This document shows, piece by piece, positions 49,335 through 57,994 of a stretch of DNA of 64,000 nucleotides. The notes below the pieces were generated by a model that worked only from the letters and a program-made list of their open reading frames with translations, ran no database searches and was not told the origin of the DNA. The stretch covers positions 518,541 through 582,540 of the forward strand of contig NZ_LMUO01000019.1 in NCBI RefSeq assembly GCF_009765905.1, given 5' to 3'. Origin of the DNA: Mucilaginibacter sp. L196. GTDB lineage: Bacteria > Bacteroidota > Bacteroidia > Sphingobacteriales > Sphingobacteriaceae. The stretch's first letter is position 1, and every line of letters begins with the position of its first letter. A program made the translations under genes and the position numbers.

Positions 49335-50990
49335 TTATGAATTCATAGATATCAAAAACTCTTCGTTAGTTTTTGTACCTCTTATTTGTGCCTGTAAAAA
49401 CTCCATTGATTCCTGTGAGTTCATGTCAGCCAGGTGGTTACGTAGTATCCAGATGCGCTGTAAAGTATCGCGATCAAGCAACAGATCATCACGGCGGGTG
49501 CTTGATGCTGTAATATCAATAGCAGGGAATATGCGTTTGTTAGATAATTTACGATCCAACTGTAGCTCCATATTACCGGTACCTTTAAATTCTTCAAAAA
49601 TAACCTCATCCATTTTCGATCCGGTTTCAGTTAAAGCGGTAGCGATAATAGTTAGTGAACCACCATCCTCAATGTTACGTGCCGCACCGAAGAAACGTTT
49701 TGGTTTGTGTAACGCGTTAGCATCAACACCACCCGATAATATTTTACCTGATGCCGGTGCAACTGTATTATAAGCACGTGCAAGGCGGGTGATAGAATCC
49801 AACAGGATAACTACATCATGGCCGCATTCAACCATACGTTTAGCTTTCTCCAATACGATATTGGCAATTTTAACATGGCGTTCAGCAGGCTCATCAAATG
49901 TTGATGAAACTACTTCGGCGCGTACGCTACGTGCCATATCAGTTACCTCCTCAGGGCGTTCGTCAATCAGTAATATGATCAAATAAACTTCAGGGTGGTT
50001 TTTCGCTATCGCGTTAGCCACATCCTTAAGTAACATGGTTTTACCTGTTTTAGGCTGCGCCACGATCAAACCACGTTGCCCTTTACCGATAGGAGAGAAC
50101 AGATCCATAATACGGGTTGAATAATTCCCCGGATCAGTAAACAAGCTCAGTTTTTCCGATGGGAAAAGCGGTACTAAGTGATCAAATGGAACACGGTCAC
50201 GCACTTCGGCAGGTAAACGGCCGTTAATAGCTTCAACACGTACCAAAGGGAAATATTTCTCACCTTCTTTCGGTGGCCTGATGCTTCCGCGAACAGTATC
50301 GCCGGTTTTTAGGCCGAATAATTTTATTTGTGATTGCGATACGTAAATATCATCCGGAGAAGTAAGGTAATTATAATCAGATGAACGCAGGAAACCGTAG
50401 CCATCTGGCATAATTTCCAACACACCTTCGTTTATAATAACGTTATCAAAATCAAGATTGATAGCCGGCTCCTGGTTTTTAGCCTGCACATTATTTTGGT
50501 TGATGCGGCGCTCAAATTTTTGAGGGCGTGCTTCAGGCGCTGCTTCTTCTGTTTTAGCAGGAGCTTCGTCACTTTGATTCGCTTGTTCAGGCTCGGCCTC
50601 AGCAACGGGTGCTGGAGCTACTTCAGGCTCTTCTTCCTGCTGTGGCTCATCATCCTGCATATCAAACAGGTTGGTATCATCCAACGGAACCTCAACACGT
50701 GGTTCGTTAGAGTTTTTTATAGTGCGTACTCTTTTACGGTTTTTATCAGCTTTGTCGGCTTTGTCACCTTTATCAGGGGTTGATGCAGTAGTTTCATCCT
50801 GTTTCGGTGCATAGTTACTGTCAACAGTACTTTGCTGAGCCCGGGCGGCTTCTATCAGATTTTGCTGCTCAACTATGGCTGTAACTAGCTGAGCCTTTCT
50901 AAGGTCATCAGCTTCAGCAATACCTAAACTTTTTGCAATTTCGCGCAACTCCGAAACGAGTTTGTCGTTCAATTCAATTGTATCAGACAT
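49335..50990 (-). CDS. rho: Transcription termination factor Rho with disordered insert
   Basis: A 551-residue hexameric RNA translocase. The N-terminal Rho_N helices occupy about 1-50. A long, low-complexity, charged insert (about 52-178) separates them from the cold-shock RNA-binding domain (about 183-255, MPDGYGFLRSSDYNYL). The motor has Walker A QPKTGKT (312-318), LIDERPEEVTDM and the Q-loop and R-loop segments. Disordered inserts in Bacteroidota Rho have been linked to condensate formation in Bacteroides. The 330-bp upstream region is shared with divergent pyrF. Confidence 0.95.
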   Translation of the reverse strand: MSDTIELNDKLVSELREIAKSLGIAEADDLRKAQLVTAIVEQQNLIEAARAQQSTVDSNYAPKQDETTASTPDKGDKADKADKNRKRVRTIKNSNEPRVEVPLDDTNLFDMQDDEPQQEEEPEVAPAPVAEAEPEQANQSDEAPAKTEEAAPEARPQKFERRINQNNVQAKNQEPAINLDFDNVIINEGVLEIMPDGYGFLRSSDYNYLTSPDDIYVSQSQIKLFGLKTGDTVRGSIRPPKEGEKYFPLVRVEAINGRLPAEVRDRVPFDHLVPLFPSEKLSLFTDPGNYSTRIMDLFSPIGKGQRGLIVAQPKTGKTMLLKDVANAIAKNHPEVYLIILLIDERPEEVTDMARSVRAEVVSSTFDEPAERHVKIANIVLEKAKRMVECGHDVVILLDSITRLARAYNTVAPASGKILSGGVDANALHKPKRFFGAARNIEDGGSLTIIATALTETGSKMDEVIFEEFKGTGNMELQLDRKLSNKRIFPAIDITASSTRRDDLLLDRDTLQRIWILRNHLADMNSQESMEFLQAQIRGTKTNEEFLISMNS

Positions 50991-51322
50991 GAGATGGATT
51001 ATAGTTCAAAAAAGATTGTTATTGTTTATTTGTTTTGCAACAATAAATATTTCCTGTGTTTTATAAGTTTAAACCCGGAAGTATCTATCTGAGAGAAGTT
51101 TATCCTGCAAATTTGCTATGCAACATCTAAAACCATGTACTAAAATATATAACGTGGATTTTTAAATTGTTTCTTTAGCGCAAGAAAAATTCAAAGGAAA
51201 ACGATGCAATTGTAGACAATTTATTTCAGATTACAAATTTTTTAAATAAATATTACATATACCTATAACTGTTAAGCTAATTTTTAGTTTTTTTGATGAT
51301 TAAATAAATAATCCTCCCGTTC
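50991..51322. other. AT-rich divergent intergenic region rho/pyrF
   Basis: No gene, repeat family or known RNA was recognised in these 332 bases. It must hold the promoters of rho and pyrF. No strong TTTG-19-TAnnTTTG pair stood out by eye. Confidence 0.5.
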
Positions 51323-52156
51323 ATGATCTCCCGTCAGCAGCTAATAGAGCAAATAAAACAAAAGAAATCATTTTTATGTGTAGGCCTCGATACGGATATT
51401 GATAAGATACCATCTTTTTTAAAATCCTATCCCGATCCTGTTTTTGAATTCAACAAACGCATAATAGATGCTACTAAGGATCTATGCATATCATACAAAC
51501 CCAATGCTGCTTTTTACGAGAGCCGTGGCTTAAAAGGTTTGCAAAGCCTTATAGCAACTGAAAATTATCTTCCTGCTGAAACTTTAAACATCATAGACGC
51601 GAAAAGGGGAGATATAGGTAACACATCAAGCATGTACGCCAAAGCCTTTTTCGATAAAGAAGCCAGCGGCATGAGCTTTGACGCCATAACCGTAGCACCT
51701 TACATGGGAAACGATAGCGTTACGCCATTCCTAGCATTTGAAGGAAAATGGGTGATCATACTTGCTTTAACTTCGTCTATAGGTAGCAAAGATTTTCAAT
51801 ACCTGACTACCGAAAACGGTACATTGTATGAATCAGTAATCCAAAAAGCCAATACCTGGGCCGGTGCCGATCGTATTATGTATGTAGTAGGGGCAACAAA
51901 AAGCACCGAGTTTACTAATATCCGTAAATTCGCCCCCGATAATTTTTTACTGGTACCAGGAGTTGGCGCACAAGGCGGCAATCTACAAGAGGTTTGCCAA
52001 TATGGAATGACCAAAGATTGTGGTTTGATAGTTAACGCATCCCGCTCCATCATATACGCTAGCAACGGCGAAGATTTTGCTGATGCTGCACGTGCCGAAG
52101 CCCTGAAAATACAGCAGGAAATGCAGGTGGAACTGGAAAAGGCAGGGATTATATAA
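51323..52156 (+). CDS. pyrF: Orotidine-5'-phosphate decarboxylase (type 2)
   Basis: Last step of UMP synthesis. At 277 residues it is the longer type 2 form. CVGLDTDIDKIPSF opens the barrel and PNAAFYESRGLKGLQSL follows. The catalytic loop is IIDAKRGDIGNTS, near residues 91-103, with the Asp-Lys pair intact. VPGVGAQGG near 211 binds phosphate, and NASRSIIYA follows. The 3' side borders a REP-like palindrome of the RAYT element. Confidence 0.95.
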   Translation: MISRQQLIEQIKQKKSFLCVGLDTDIDKIPSFLKSYPDPVFEFNKRIIDATKDLCISYKPNAAFYESRGLKGLQSLIATENYLPAETLNIIDAKRGDIGNTSSMYAKAFFDKEASGMSFDAITVAPYMGNDSVTPFLAFEGKWVIILALTSSIGSKDFQYLTTENGTLYESVIQKANTWAGADRIMYVVGATKSTEFTNIRKFAPDNFLLVPGVGAQGGNLQEVCQYGMTKDCGLIVNASRSIIYASNGEDFADAARAEALKIQQEMQVELEKAGII

Positions 52157-52177
52157 AAAATGTCATTGCGCAGAGTT

Positions 52178-52210
52178 AAACTTACGAAGTTTTAAAAACT
52201 TCGTAAGTTT
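52178..52210. repeat. REP-like palindrome, left flank of RAYT
   Basis: A perfect 16-bp stem (52178-52193 with 52195-52210, AAACTTACGAAGTTTT) around one base. It overlaps the RAYT stop codon by two bases. The same palindrome, slightly imperfect, is at 52781-52813. Confidence 0.9.
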
Positions 52211-52751
52211 AATCGTCGTGCTTATTCAGTTGCTTATCATCCAACATTATTTTATGATGATTTATAAATTGATCTAATCCTCCAAACCAATCTATTACTT
52301 CTTGTTTATTTAATATGGTCTGCTTTTTTGAAAGATAGGCCAGGTAAGATGAATACTTATATTCCTCCATACTAGTAACTAACTCAGCCGTGATAGGGTT
52401 TTGATGAATATAACTGATTATAGTAGTATAGTAATTATTAGATGTTATTTCTGAGGCTTTATATCTGCCTTGAAACAAACTTCCCACTCTATTATATCTC
52501 TTGTTTATAGCTTTTGAATAGGATATAAAGAAATTCTTAATCCCTTTCTCAAACAATAATTTATCTTTTGTTCTTAGAAAAAAATGAAAATGATTAGGCA
52601 TCAAACAATAGGAATACACATTGCAAAAAGGTGCTACATGTTTTTTGAATTGATTAAGAAAAAAGATGTAATTATCGTCTTCAAAGAAAATAAGTGCTTT
52701 ATTATTTCCTCTGTTATAGATGTGATAATAGGTTTCGGAATTAATCTTCAC
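52209..52751 (-). CDS. REP-associated tyrosine transposase (Y1_Tnp/RAYT)
   Basis: A 180-residue HUH enzyme. The family start YYHIYNRGNNKALIFFE is followed by YSYCLMPNHFHFFL with the metal-binding HFH at 54-56. The catalytic Tyr is probably Y114 in SYIHQNP. GSLFQGRYKA is also typical. The start is a GTG at 52751 with an in-frame stop two codons upstream. REP-like palindromes flank the gene, so it likely nicks and moves or maintains these. No second domain or passenger gene is present. Confidence 0.92.
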   Translation of the reverse strand: MKINSETYYHIYNRGNNKALIFFEDDNYIFFLNQFKKHVAPFCNVYSYCLMPNHFHFFLRTKDKLLFEKGIKNFFISYSKAINKRYNRVGSLFQGRYKASEITSNNYYTTIISYIHQNPITAELVTSMEEYKYSSYLAYLSKKQTILNKQEVIDWFGGLDQFINHHKIMLDDKQLNKHDD

Positions 52752-52780
52752 AATTCAAATCGAAGTTTTTTAAACTGTTC

Positions 52781-52813
52781 AAACTTACGAAGTTTTTAAA
52801 GCTTCGTAAGTTT
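52781..52813. repeat. REP-like palindrome, right flank of RAYT
   Basis: A 33-base palindrome, the same as 52178-52210 except for one mismatch in the right stem. It lies upstream of the RAYT start and just past the end of the exonuclease/GIY-YIG gene (52821). Confidence 0.88.
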
Positions 52814-52820
52814 AGTAAAT

Positions 52821-54185
52821 CTATGCAAACACAACTTTCCGCTCCGGAAACTTATTGGCATAACCCGTCACAATATTCCTGATATAATCATTTCCCGGAT
52901 AGGCCGTAAGATGCTGTTTAAGCTGCTGCATGTCATCAACCTTAAAATGGTGTGACACATAGCCCATCCCATAAAACCGACCCTTCTCAATCAATATACA
53001 GCTATGCTCATCGGCACTGCGACCTTCATCGCGGATAGCGAAAGTTGGCAAGGCTTCGTTTAATGATTCAATTGCCAAATTTACCCGCTGGTTATATTCA
53101 TCAGGCGACATGCTGCCCGTGCAGGCACAGTTTTCTTTATGTGCCCCAATGCATTCCGCATTATTTTTTTGGATAAAGCAGAGTTTAGGGCAAAGTTCAA
53201 AGGTGTCTATTAGTTTATTCAATAAACTATAACCTTCAAACAAAGTATTACAGGTATAAACAGGTAATTGAAATTTATGGTGTTTATCAACGGCCAACCG
53301 AACGTAGCCACGCTGATCTATATAATCATACAAAGCATAGCTTTGCTCAAAGCGCTTTAGTGAGCGGTTATATTTAGGCCATAGTCGTTTAATTTCTACC
53401 GCTTCCAATACAAAAGCAACCAGCTCAGTACCACATTCCTGGAAACTCACATGGTGTATATTCCGCATAAATTCCTGGCGTTGCTGCCCGGTATTGTTGC
53501 CCGTGAAATGACTGCAAACTCGTTTCTTGATATTCTTCGCCTTGCCAACATATATCACTTTACCTTTATCATCATGAAAATAGTAAACTCCCGGCAGCAT
53601 CGGTAGTTTTTCAATATCAGCCTTGGGTAGGTTAGGCGGCAATACCTGTTCCTTTGAGTTTTGCTTTAATGCTTTGGTAATGTGGCTCTCTTTGTCGTTT
53701 TGCAACAACATGGTAAATAATTTTGCCGTTGCCTCCGCATCTCCGCCCGCACGGTGGCGGTTGCCATTTTCGATACCTAAATGATGGCACAATTTGCCTA
53801 AGCTATAGGATGGCAATCCCGGTAGTATTTTACGTCCGAGCCTTACGGTACATAATTTATTGCATTGCAGATCATATCCAACCGAAGCCAAATGATGCCG
53901 CACAAAAGAATGATCGAAATTAACATTATGGGCTACAAATATTTTACCGTGAAGCAAGTGATAAATATCATGCGCTACATCTTTAAACAGCGGCGCATCG
54001 CTCACCATTTCATTGCTGATGCCCGTTAATGCACGAATATAGATCGGGATATCGCGCTGCGGATTAACCAGGGTTTCGTATCGCTCAATTACCTTTTTGC
54101 CATTGTGAATGCAAATAGCAATTTCAGTGATGCCATTAGCGCTGGCATGCCCCCCGGTCGTCTCAATATCCACAATTGCATACAT
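52821..54185 (-). CDS. DEDDh exonuclease fused to GIY-YIG nuclease (UvrC/Cho-like)
   Basis: A 454-residue fusion. The N-terminal DnaQ-like exonuclease has D6 and E8 in VDIETTGG, FVAHNVNFDHSFVR, and the closing H..D in GNRHRAGGDAEATA. A GIY-YIG domain begins near 203 (LPGVYYFHDDKGKVIYVGKA). The C-terminal part has a CxxxxxxxC-type cluster (CIGAHKENCACTG) and UvrC-like helices. The combination resembles bacterial DinG/PolC-epsilon plus Cho proteins and suggests DNA repair incision. It is transcribed alone, downstream of the repeat after yidC. Confidence 0.88.
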   Translation of the reverse strand: MYAIVDIETTGGHASANGITEIAICIHNGKKVIERYETLVNPQRDIPIYIRALTGISNEMVSDAPLFKDVAHDIYHLLHGKIFVAHNVNFDHSFVRHHLASVGYDLQCNKLCTVRLGRKILPGLPSYSLGKLCHHLGIENGNRHRAGGDAEATAKLFTMLLQNDKESHITKALKQNSKEQVLPPNLPKADIEKLPMLPGVYYFHDDKGKVIYVGKAKNIKKRVCSHFTGNNTGQQRQEFMRNIHHVSFQECGTELVAFVLEAVEIKRLWPKYNRSLKRFEQSYALYDYIDQRGYVRLAVDKHHKFQLPVYTCNTLFEGYSLLNKLIDTFELCPKLCFIQKNNAECIGAHKENCACTGSMSPDEYNQRVNLAIESLNEALPTFAIRDEGRSADEHSCILIEKGRFYGMGYVSHHFKVDDMQQLKQHLTAYPGNDYIRNIVTGYANKFPERKVVFA

Positions 54186-54236
54186 GGGGGTAAATGTATA
54201 AAATGTTTACTAATATATTTAGTGTTTTGTTTAAAA

Positions 54237-54371
54237 AAGTCGGAAAGACCGGAAGTCAGAAAGTCCGTAAGTTGAGAAATGCCTATCAACAAAAAAGCCT
54301 GGCATTTGCCAGGCTCTCAACTTATTTAACTTTCGGTCTTCCGTCTTTTCTGACTTCCGGACTAATCTCTA
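54237..54371. repeat. 8-bp unit inverted arrays around a terminator, solo element
   Basis: The left arm has six 8-bp steps from 54237, mostly AAGTCnGn. The right arm has 8-bp steps from 54316 with the inverse (TnCnGACT), best at 54332-54363. Between them lies a perfect 9-bp hairpin (54296-54315). The right arm runs into the yidC stop codon (54369-54371). Confidence 0.87.
54296..54315 (-). terminator. Terminator of yidC inside the repeat element
   Basis: A perfect 9-bp stem (54296-54304 with 54307-54315) and two-base centre, flanked on the left by six A (a U tract on the minus strand). It stands about 55 bases downstream of the yidC stop, between the two repeat arms. Confidence 0.8.
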
Positions 54372-56204
54372 TTTCTTTTTATTGGCAGGTGCCAATTGCT
54401 TTTGTTTCATCATCTCATCCATACGGGCCTGAAAACCTGATTTTTTCTTTGTCTTATCTTCAGGTTTCTTTTTGTTTTCCTGGATCTGGGCATGTATTTT
54501 CTTATCATCAACCATAAACCTGATCAGGTATTGTTGTAAGAAGGTTAACATGTTGGCCAAAAAGTAGTAATAATTCAAGCCTGATGGGTAGCTGTTCAGC
54601 GTAGCAAGGAATATGATAGGGGTGATGTATCCTATGTATTTCATTTGCCCGGTAGCGCCTGATATCTGGTTGTTGAAGTAAGTATATATCAATGTTGATA
54701 TAGTCATCAACAAACACATTAAACTGATGTGATCGCCAAGTACAGGTATACGTGAGAATGTTACGATCGAATCATAAGTCGAAAGATCATGCATCCACAA
54801 AAAGCTCTGTCCGCGCAGCTCAAATAAACTCGGGAAGAAGCGGAAGAATGCAAATACTATTGGCATCTGTATTAGCAATGGCAAACAACCACCTAATGGG
54901 TTTACGCCCGCCTTTTTATAGAGCTTTAAATATTCCTGCTGTAAAAGGGTAGGGTTGTCTTCACCAACTTTAGCTTTTATCTCATCCATCTCAGGTTTTA
55001 AAACCCTCATTTTAGCCATAGATAGGTAGGACTTATAAGTTAATGGCGATAAAACCAATTTCAGTATCACAGTTAAAGCCAGGATGATAAGACCGTAGTT
55101 CCAATTGAATTGTTTTAAGAAATCAAATACCGGTAACGTGGCAAACCTATTGATATATTTTAATGGGCCAAAACCCAAATCTATCTGCTTTTCAAGACCA
55201 TAACCTTCTGCCTGAAGCTTATGGAACTCGTTTGGCTGAAAATAAAAGCTCATGGGGAAAGTGCCATTGCTGCTTTGTGCAAGCGTTACACTGGTTTTCA
55301 TTTCCTTAACGATATTATGCTCGCTTGTGTCAGTACTTTCAGCAATATTTGCCTTACTGAAAGCATCCTTTGCTAATAATACGCTCGAGAAAAAATGTGC
55401 TTTAAATGATACCCATTGTGTCTTTTTATTAGATATCGTTAAGCTATCATCTTTTGTAGCGCTTAAATCATCAACATTACCATCAGTTGTTTTATAATAA
55501 AGGGAAGAGTACCTGCGCTCCTGATCAATATCTTTTTCCTGATTAGGCAAACTTGCCGACCAGTCGATATTAATGGTATTGCTATTAGGTATTACACTAG
55601 CTAATCCTGTTTGCTTAACAGTAAAACCAACTTTATAACCGGTGCCGTTTAAAGTGTAAACATAATCCAGGTATTGGGTAGGGCTGTAGCTTAAACGCAT
55701 CGTAACCGAACCTGAATCCTTAGCTGCAACGCTTAGTTGTGGTGCACTTGAGGTGAAATAAAGGTTATTGGTATTGATGTCCTTATTATCAGCTATAAAG
55801 TTTAAGCCAAAGCGATTCTGGTCGCCAGTAAATAGCACCAATGGCTGGCCGTTAAAAGTTTTAAACTTTTTTAACTGAACCGAGTATATCCTGCCACCAT
55901 GAGTACTTAACTGGATGAGCAGGTCCTCATTTTCTATGGTCACAAATTTTTGAGCGCCAACAGTAGCGACATCAAAACCCTTTAAATGTGAGGTATCGGC
56001 TTGTTGTGCAACGGTTTTAGAAGTATCCGCTGCTTTTTTTACTGCTGCAACTTCGGCCTCTTTTATCTGATGCCTTTTTATTGAATCCTGGTGCTGGGCT
56101 AACTGCTCTTTTTTAATTTGCTCTGCAGATGGTTTCATTAAATAAAACGATCCGAAAACGATCAGCATGATCAGGAATAATCCTGTAAATGTATTTCTAT
56201 CCAT
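54369..56204 (-). CDS. yidC: Membrane protein insertase YidC
   Basis: Inserts inner-membrane proteins alone or with Sec. The 611-residue length and the order are standard: an N-terminal helix (about 6-23), a large periplasmic beta domain (about 60-365), then the conserved five-helix core. The core has NWGLIILALTVILKLVLSPLTYKSYLSMAKM-like residues with the YKSYLSMAKMR amphipathic loop. LYKKAGVNPLGGCLPLLIQMPI follows. The C-terminus is Lys-rich. CTP synthase lies 16 bases upstream on the same strand. Confidence 0.96.
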   Translation of the reverse strand: MDRNTFTGLFLIMLIVFGSFYLMKPSAEQIKKEQLAQHQDSIKRHQIKEAEVAAVKKAADTSKTVAQQADTSHLKGFDVATVGAQKFVTIENEDLLIQLSTHGGRIYSVQLKKFKTFNGQPLVLFTGDQNRFGLNFIADNKDINTNNLYFTSSAPQLSVAAKDSGSVTMRLSYSPTQYLDYVYTLNGTGYKVGFTVKQTGLASVIPNSNTINIDWSASLPNQEKDIDQERRYSSLYYKTTDGNVDDLSATKDDSLTISNKKTQWVSFKAHFFSSVLLAKDAFSKANIAESTDTSEHNIVKEMKTSVTLAQSSNGTFPMSFYFQPNEFHKLQAEGYGLEKQIDLGFGPLKYINRFATLPVFDFLKQFNWNYGLIILALTVILKLVLSPLTYKSYLSMAKMRVLKPEMDEIKAKVGEDNPTLLQQEYLKLYKKAGVNPLGGCLPLLIQMPIVFAFFRFFPSLFELRGQSFLWMHDLSTYDSIVTFSRIPVLGDHISLMCLLMTISTLIYTYFNNQISGATGQMKYIGYITPIIFLATLNSYPSGLNYYYFLANMLTFLQQYLIRFMVDDKKIHAQIQENKKKPEDKTKKKSGFQARMDEMMKQKQLAPANKKK

Positions 56205-56220
56205 TATCTATTAAACGTAA

Positions 56221-57831
56221 TTAGTTCTTCCTGGCGTAAGCCATCGAAGCGGCGACAAAGTTAATAAAAAGTGGATGCGGATTAGCAACTGTTGATTTTA
56301 ATTCTGGGTGAAATTGCGCGCCCACAAAAAATGGGTGATTTTTCAACTCAACTATCTCTACCAGATTGTTTTCCGGGTTGATGCCAGAGGGTGTTAACCC
56401 GGCATTTTCGTAGTCTTTCAGGTAGGTGTTGTTAAACTCAAAGCGGTGTCTGTGGCGTTCAGTAATGTGTGCCTTGCCGTATATTGCCAATGCCTTACTG
56501 CCTTTTTTAAGGTCGCATGGATATGAACCTAAGCGCATAGTGCCACCTTTGTTAACAACCTTTTTCTGATCTTCCATCATATTGATCACCGGGTGAGGGG
56601 TGTCCGGGTTCATTTCGGTGCTGTTGGCATCCTTCAGGCCTAATACATTACGGCCATACTCAACAACCGCGCATTGCATACCTAAACAGATACCAAAGAA
56701 TGGAATATTATTCTCGCGTACATAACGTATCGCTTCAATTTTACCCTCAAAACCACGCTGGCCAAAGCCCGGTGCAACTAATACACCATGTAAGCCTTTT
56801 AAACGTTCAATCGCGTTTTCAGGGGTTAATTGTTCAGAATGGATGTAGTCAACCTTCACCTTGCACTCATTTTTTGAACCTGCGTGGATGAATGATTCTA
56901 CAATTGATTTGTAAGCATCGGGTAATTCAACATATTTACCCACCAGGCCGATTTTTACTTCGGATGTAGGGTTTTTTAATCTGCCTAAAAAGTCTTTCCA
57001 GCTTTCTAAATCAGGCTCATGTTTGTGTGATAATTTTAATTTGGTTAATACCGTTTTATCCAGTTGCTCTTTAAGCATCAACAAAGGCACATCATAAATG
57101 GTTGATGCGTCAATCGATTCGATAACCGCGTTGATGTTCACATTACAAAACTGGGCTATCTTTTTACGGATATCCATATTGATGTGATGCTCGGTACGGC
57201 AAACCAAAATATCTGGCTGGATGCCGTATTCTAACAACATTTTAACAGAGTGTTGTGTCGGTTTGGTTTTTAATTCACCGGCTGCGGCAAGGAAAGGAAT
57301 CAAAGTTAAGTGAATAACTATTGAATTACCCGATCCAACTTCCCACTTAAACTGACGAACAGCCTCGATGTATGGTAACGACTCAATATCACCTACGGTA
57401 CCACCTAATTCAGTGATCACGATATCATATTCGCCGCTTTCGCCTAGAATCCTGATGTTTCTTTTGATCTCATCGGTAATGTGCGGAACTACCTGTACCG
57501 TTTTTCCTAAAAATGCACCTTCACGCTCACGGTTGATCACATTTTGATAGATACGCCCAGTGGTAATATTGTTGGCTTTTGAAGTAGGCGTGTTTAAAAA
57601 ACGCTCGTAGTGGCCAAGATCCAGATCGGTTTCGGCACCATCCTCGGTAACATAACATTCGCCATGCTCGTATGGATTAAGCGTTCCGGGATCGATGTTA
57701 ATATAAGGGTCGAACTTTTGAATGGTTACACGGTAACCGCGAGATTGGAGAAGCTTAGCCAGCGAAGCTGAAATAATGCCTTTCCCTAACGACGAGGTAA
57801 CGCCGCCCGTAACAAATATATATTTAGTCAT
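56221..57831 (-). CDS. pyrG: CTP synthase
   Basis: ATP-dependent amination of UTP to CTP with glutamine as nitrogen source. The 536-residue enzyme has an N-terminal synthase domain (VTGGVTSSLGKGIISASLA near 7-25, FDPYINIDPGTLNPYEHGE). A C-terminal class I glutaminase follows with the nucleophile Cys in FGICLGMQ and the His/Glu in QFHPEL. A -7 element TACTTTTG is at 57898-57891, about 60 bases upstream. yidC follows after 16 bases. Confidence 0.97.
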   Translation of the reverse strand: MTKYIFVTGGVTSSLGKGIISASLAKLLQSRGYRVTIQKFDPYINIDPGTLNPYEHGECYVTEDGAETDLDLGHYERFLNTPTSKANNITTGRIYQNVINREREGAFLGKTVQVVPHITDEIKRNIRILGESGEYDIVITELGGTVGDIESLPYIEAVRQFKWEVGSGNSIVIHLTLIPFLAAAGELKTKPTQHSVKMLLEYGIQPDILVCRTEHHINMDIRKKIAQFCNVNINAVIESIDASTIYDVPLLMLKEQLDKTVLTKLKLSHKHEPDLESWKDFLGRLKNPTSEVKIGLVGKYVELPDAYKSIVESFIHAGSKNECKVKVDYIHSEQLTPENAIERLKGLHGVLVAPGFGQRGFEGKIEAIRYVRENNIPFFGICLGMQCAVVEYGRNVLGLKDANSTEMNPDTPHPVINMMEDQKKVVNKGGTMRLGSYPCDLKKGSKALAIYGKAHITERHRHRFEFNNTYLKDYENAGLTPSGINPENNLVEIVELKNHPFFVGAQFHPELKSTVANPHPLFINFVAASMAYARKN

Positions 57832-57890
57832 GATCTGAGTGAAATTTTGCTCCGTTTTTAAGTCGGAACAAATTGTTTGTGTACGGGATA

Positions 57891-57898
57891 CAAAAGTA
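57891..57898 (-). promoter_or_regulatory. -7 element of the pyrG promoter
   Basis: TACTTTTG on the minus strand matches TAnnTTTG exactly and would give a leader of about 50 bases. No good TTTG was found 19 bp upstream of it. Confidence 0.45.
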
Positions 57899-57994
57899 AC
57901 AAAATTTTCAGATTTTGCTCCATTTGTTGAGAAAATAGGAAAGGTTAAATTAGTTTACTGGATTGTAGCTGATTATACCCAACGAACAAAAAAA

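Larger units (their letters stand above)
52178..52813 (-). mobile_element. RAYT transposase with flanking REP palindromes
   Basis: A 636-bp unit made of the Y1-type transposase gene and a 33-base palindrome on each side. Both palindromes have the same half-site (AAACTTACGAAG). It lies between pyrF and the exonuclease/GIY-YIG gene. RAYT genes are domesticated single-copy relatives of IS200/IS605 that act on REP sequences. Confidence 0.85.

Noticed and set aside
52162..52170. Fragment GTCATTGCG beside the RAYT unit as a third 110-bp element
   Set aside because: Only about 9 bases match the element end, and no other part is present; could be chance.
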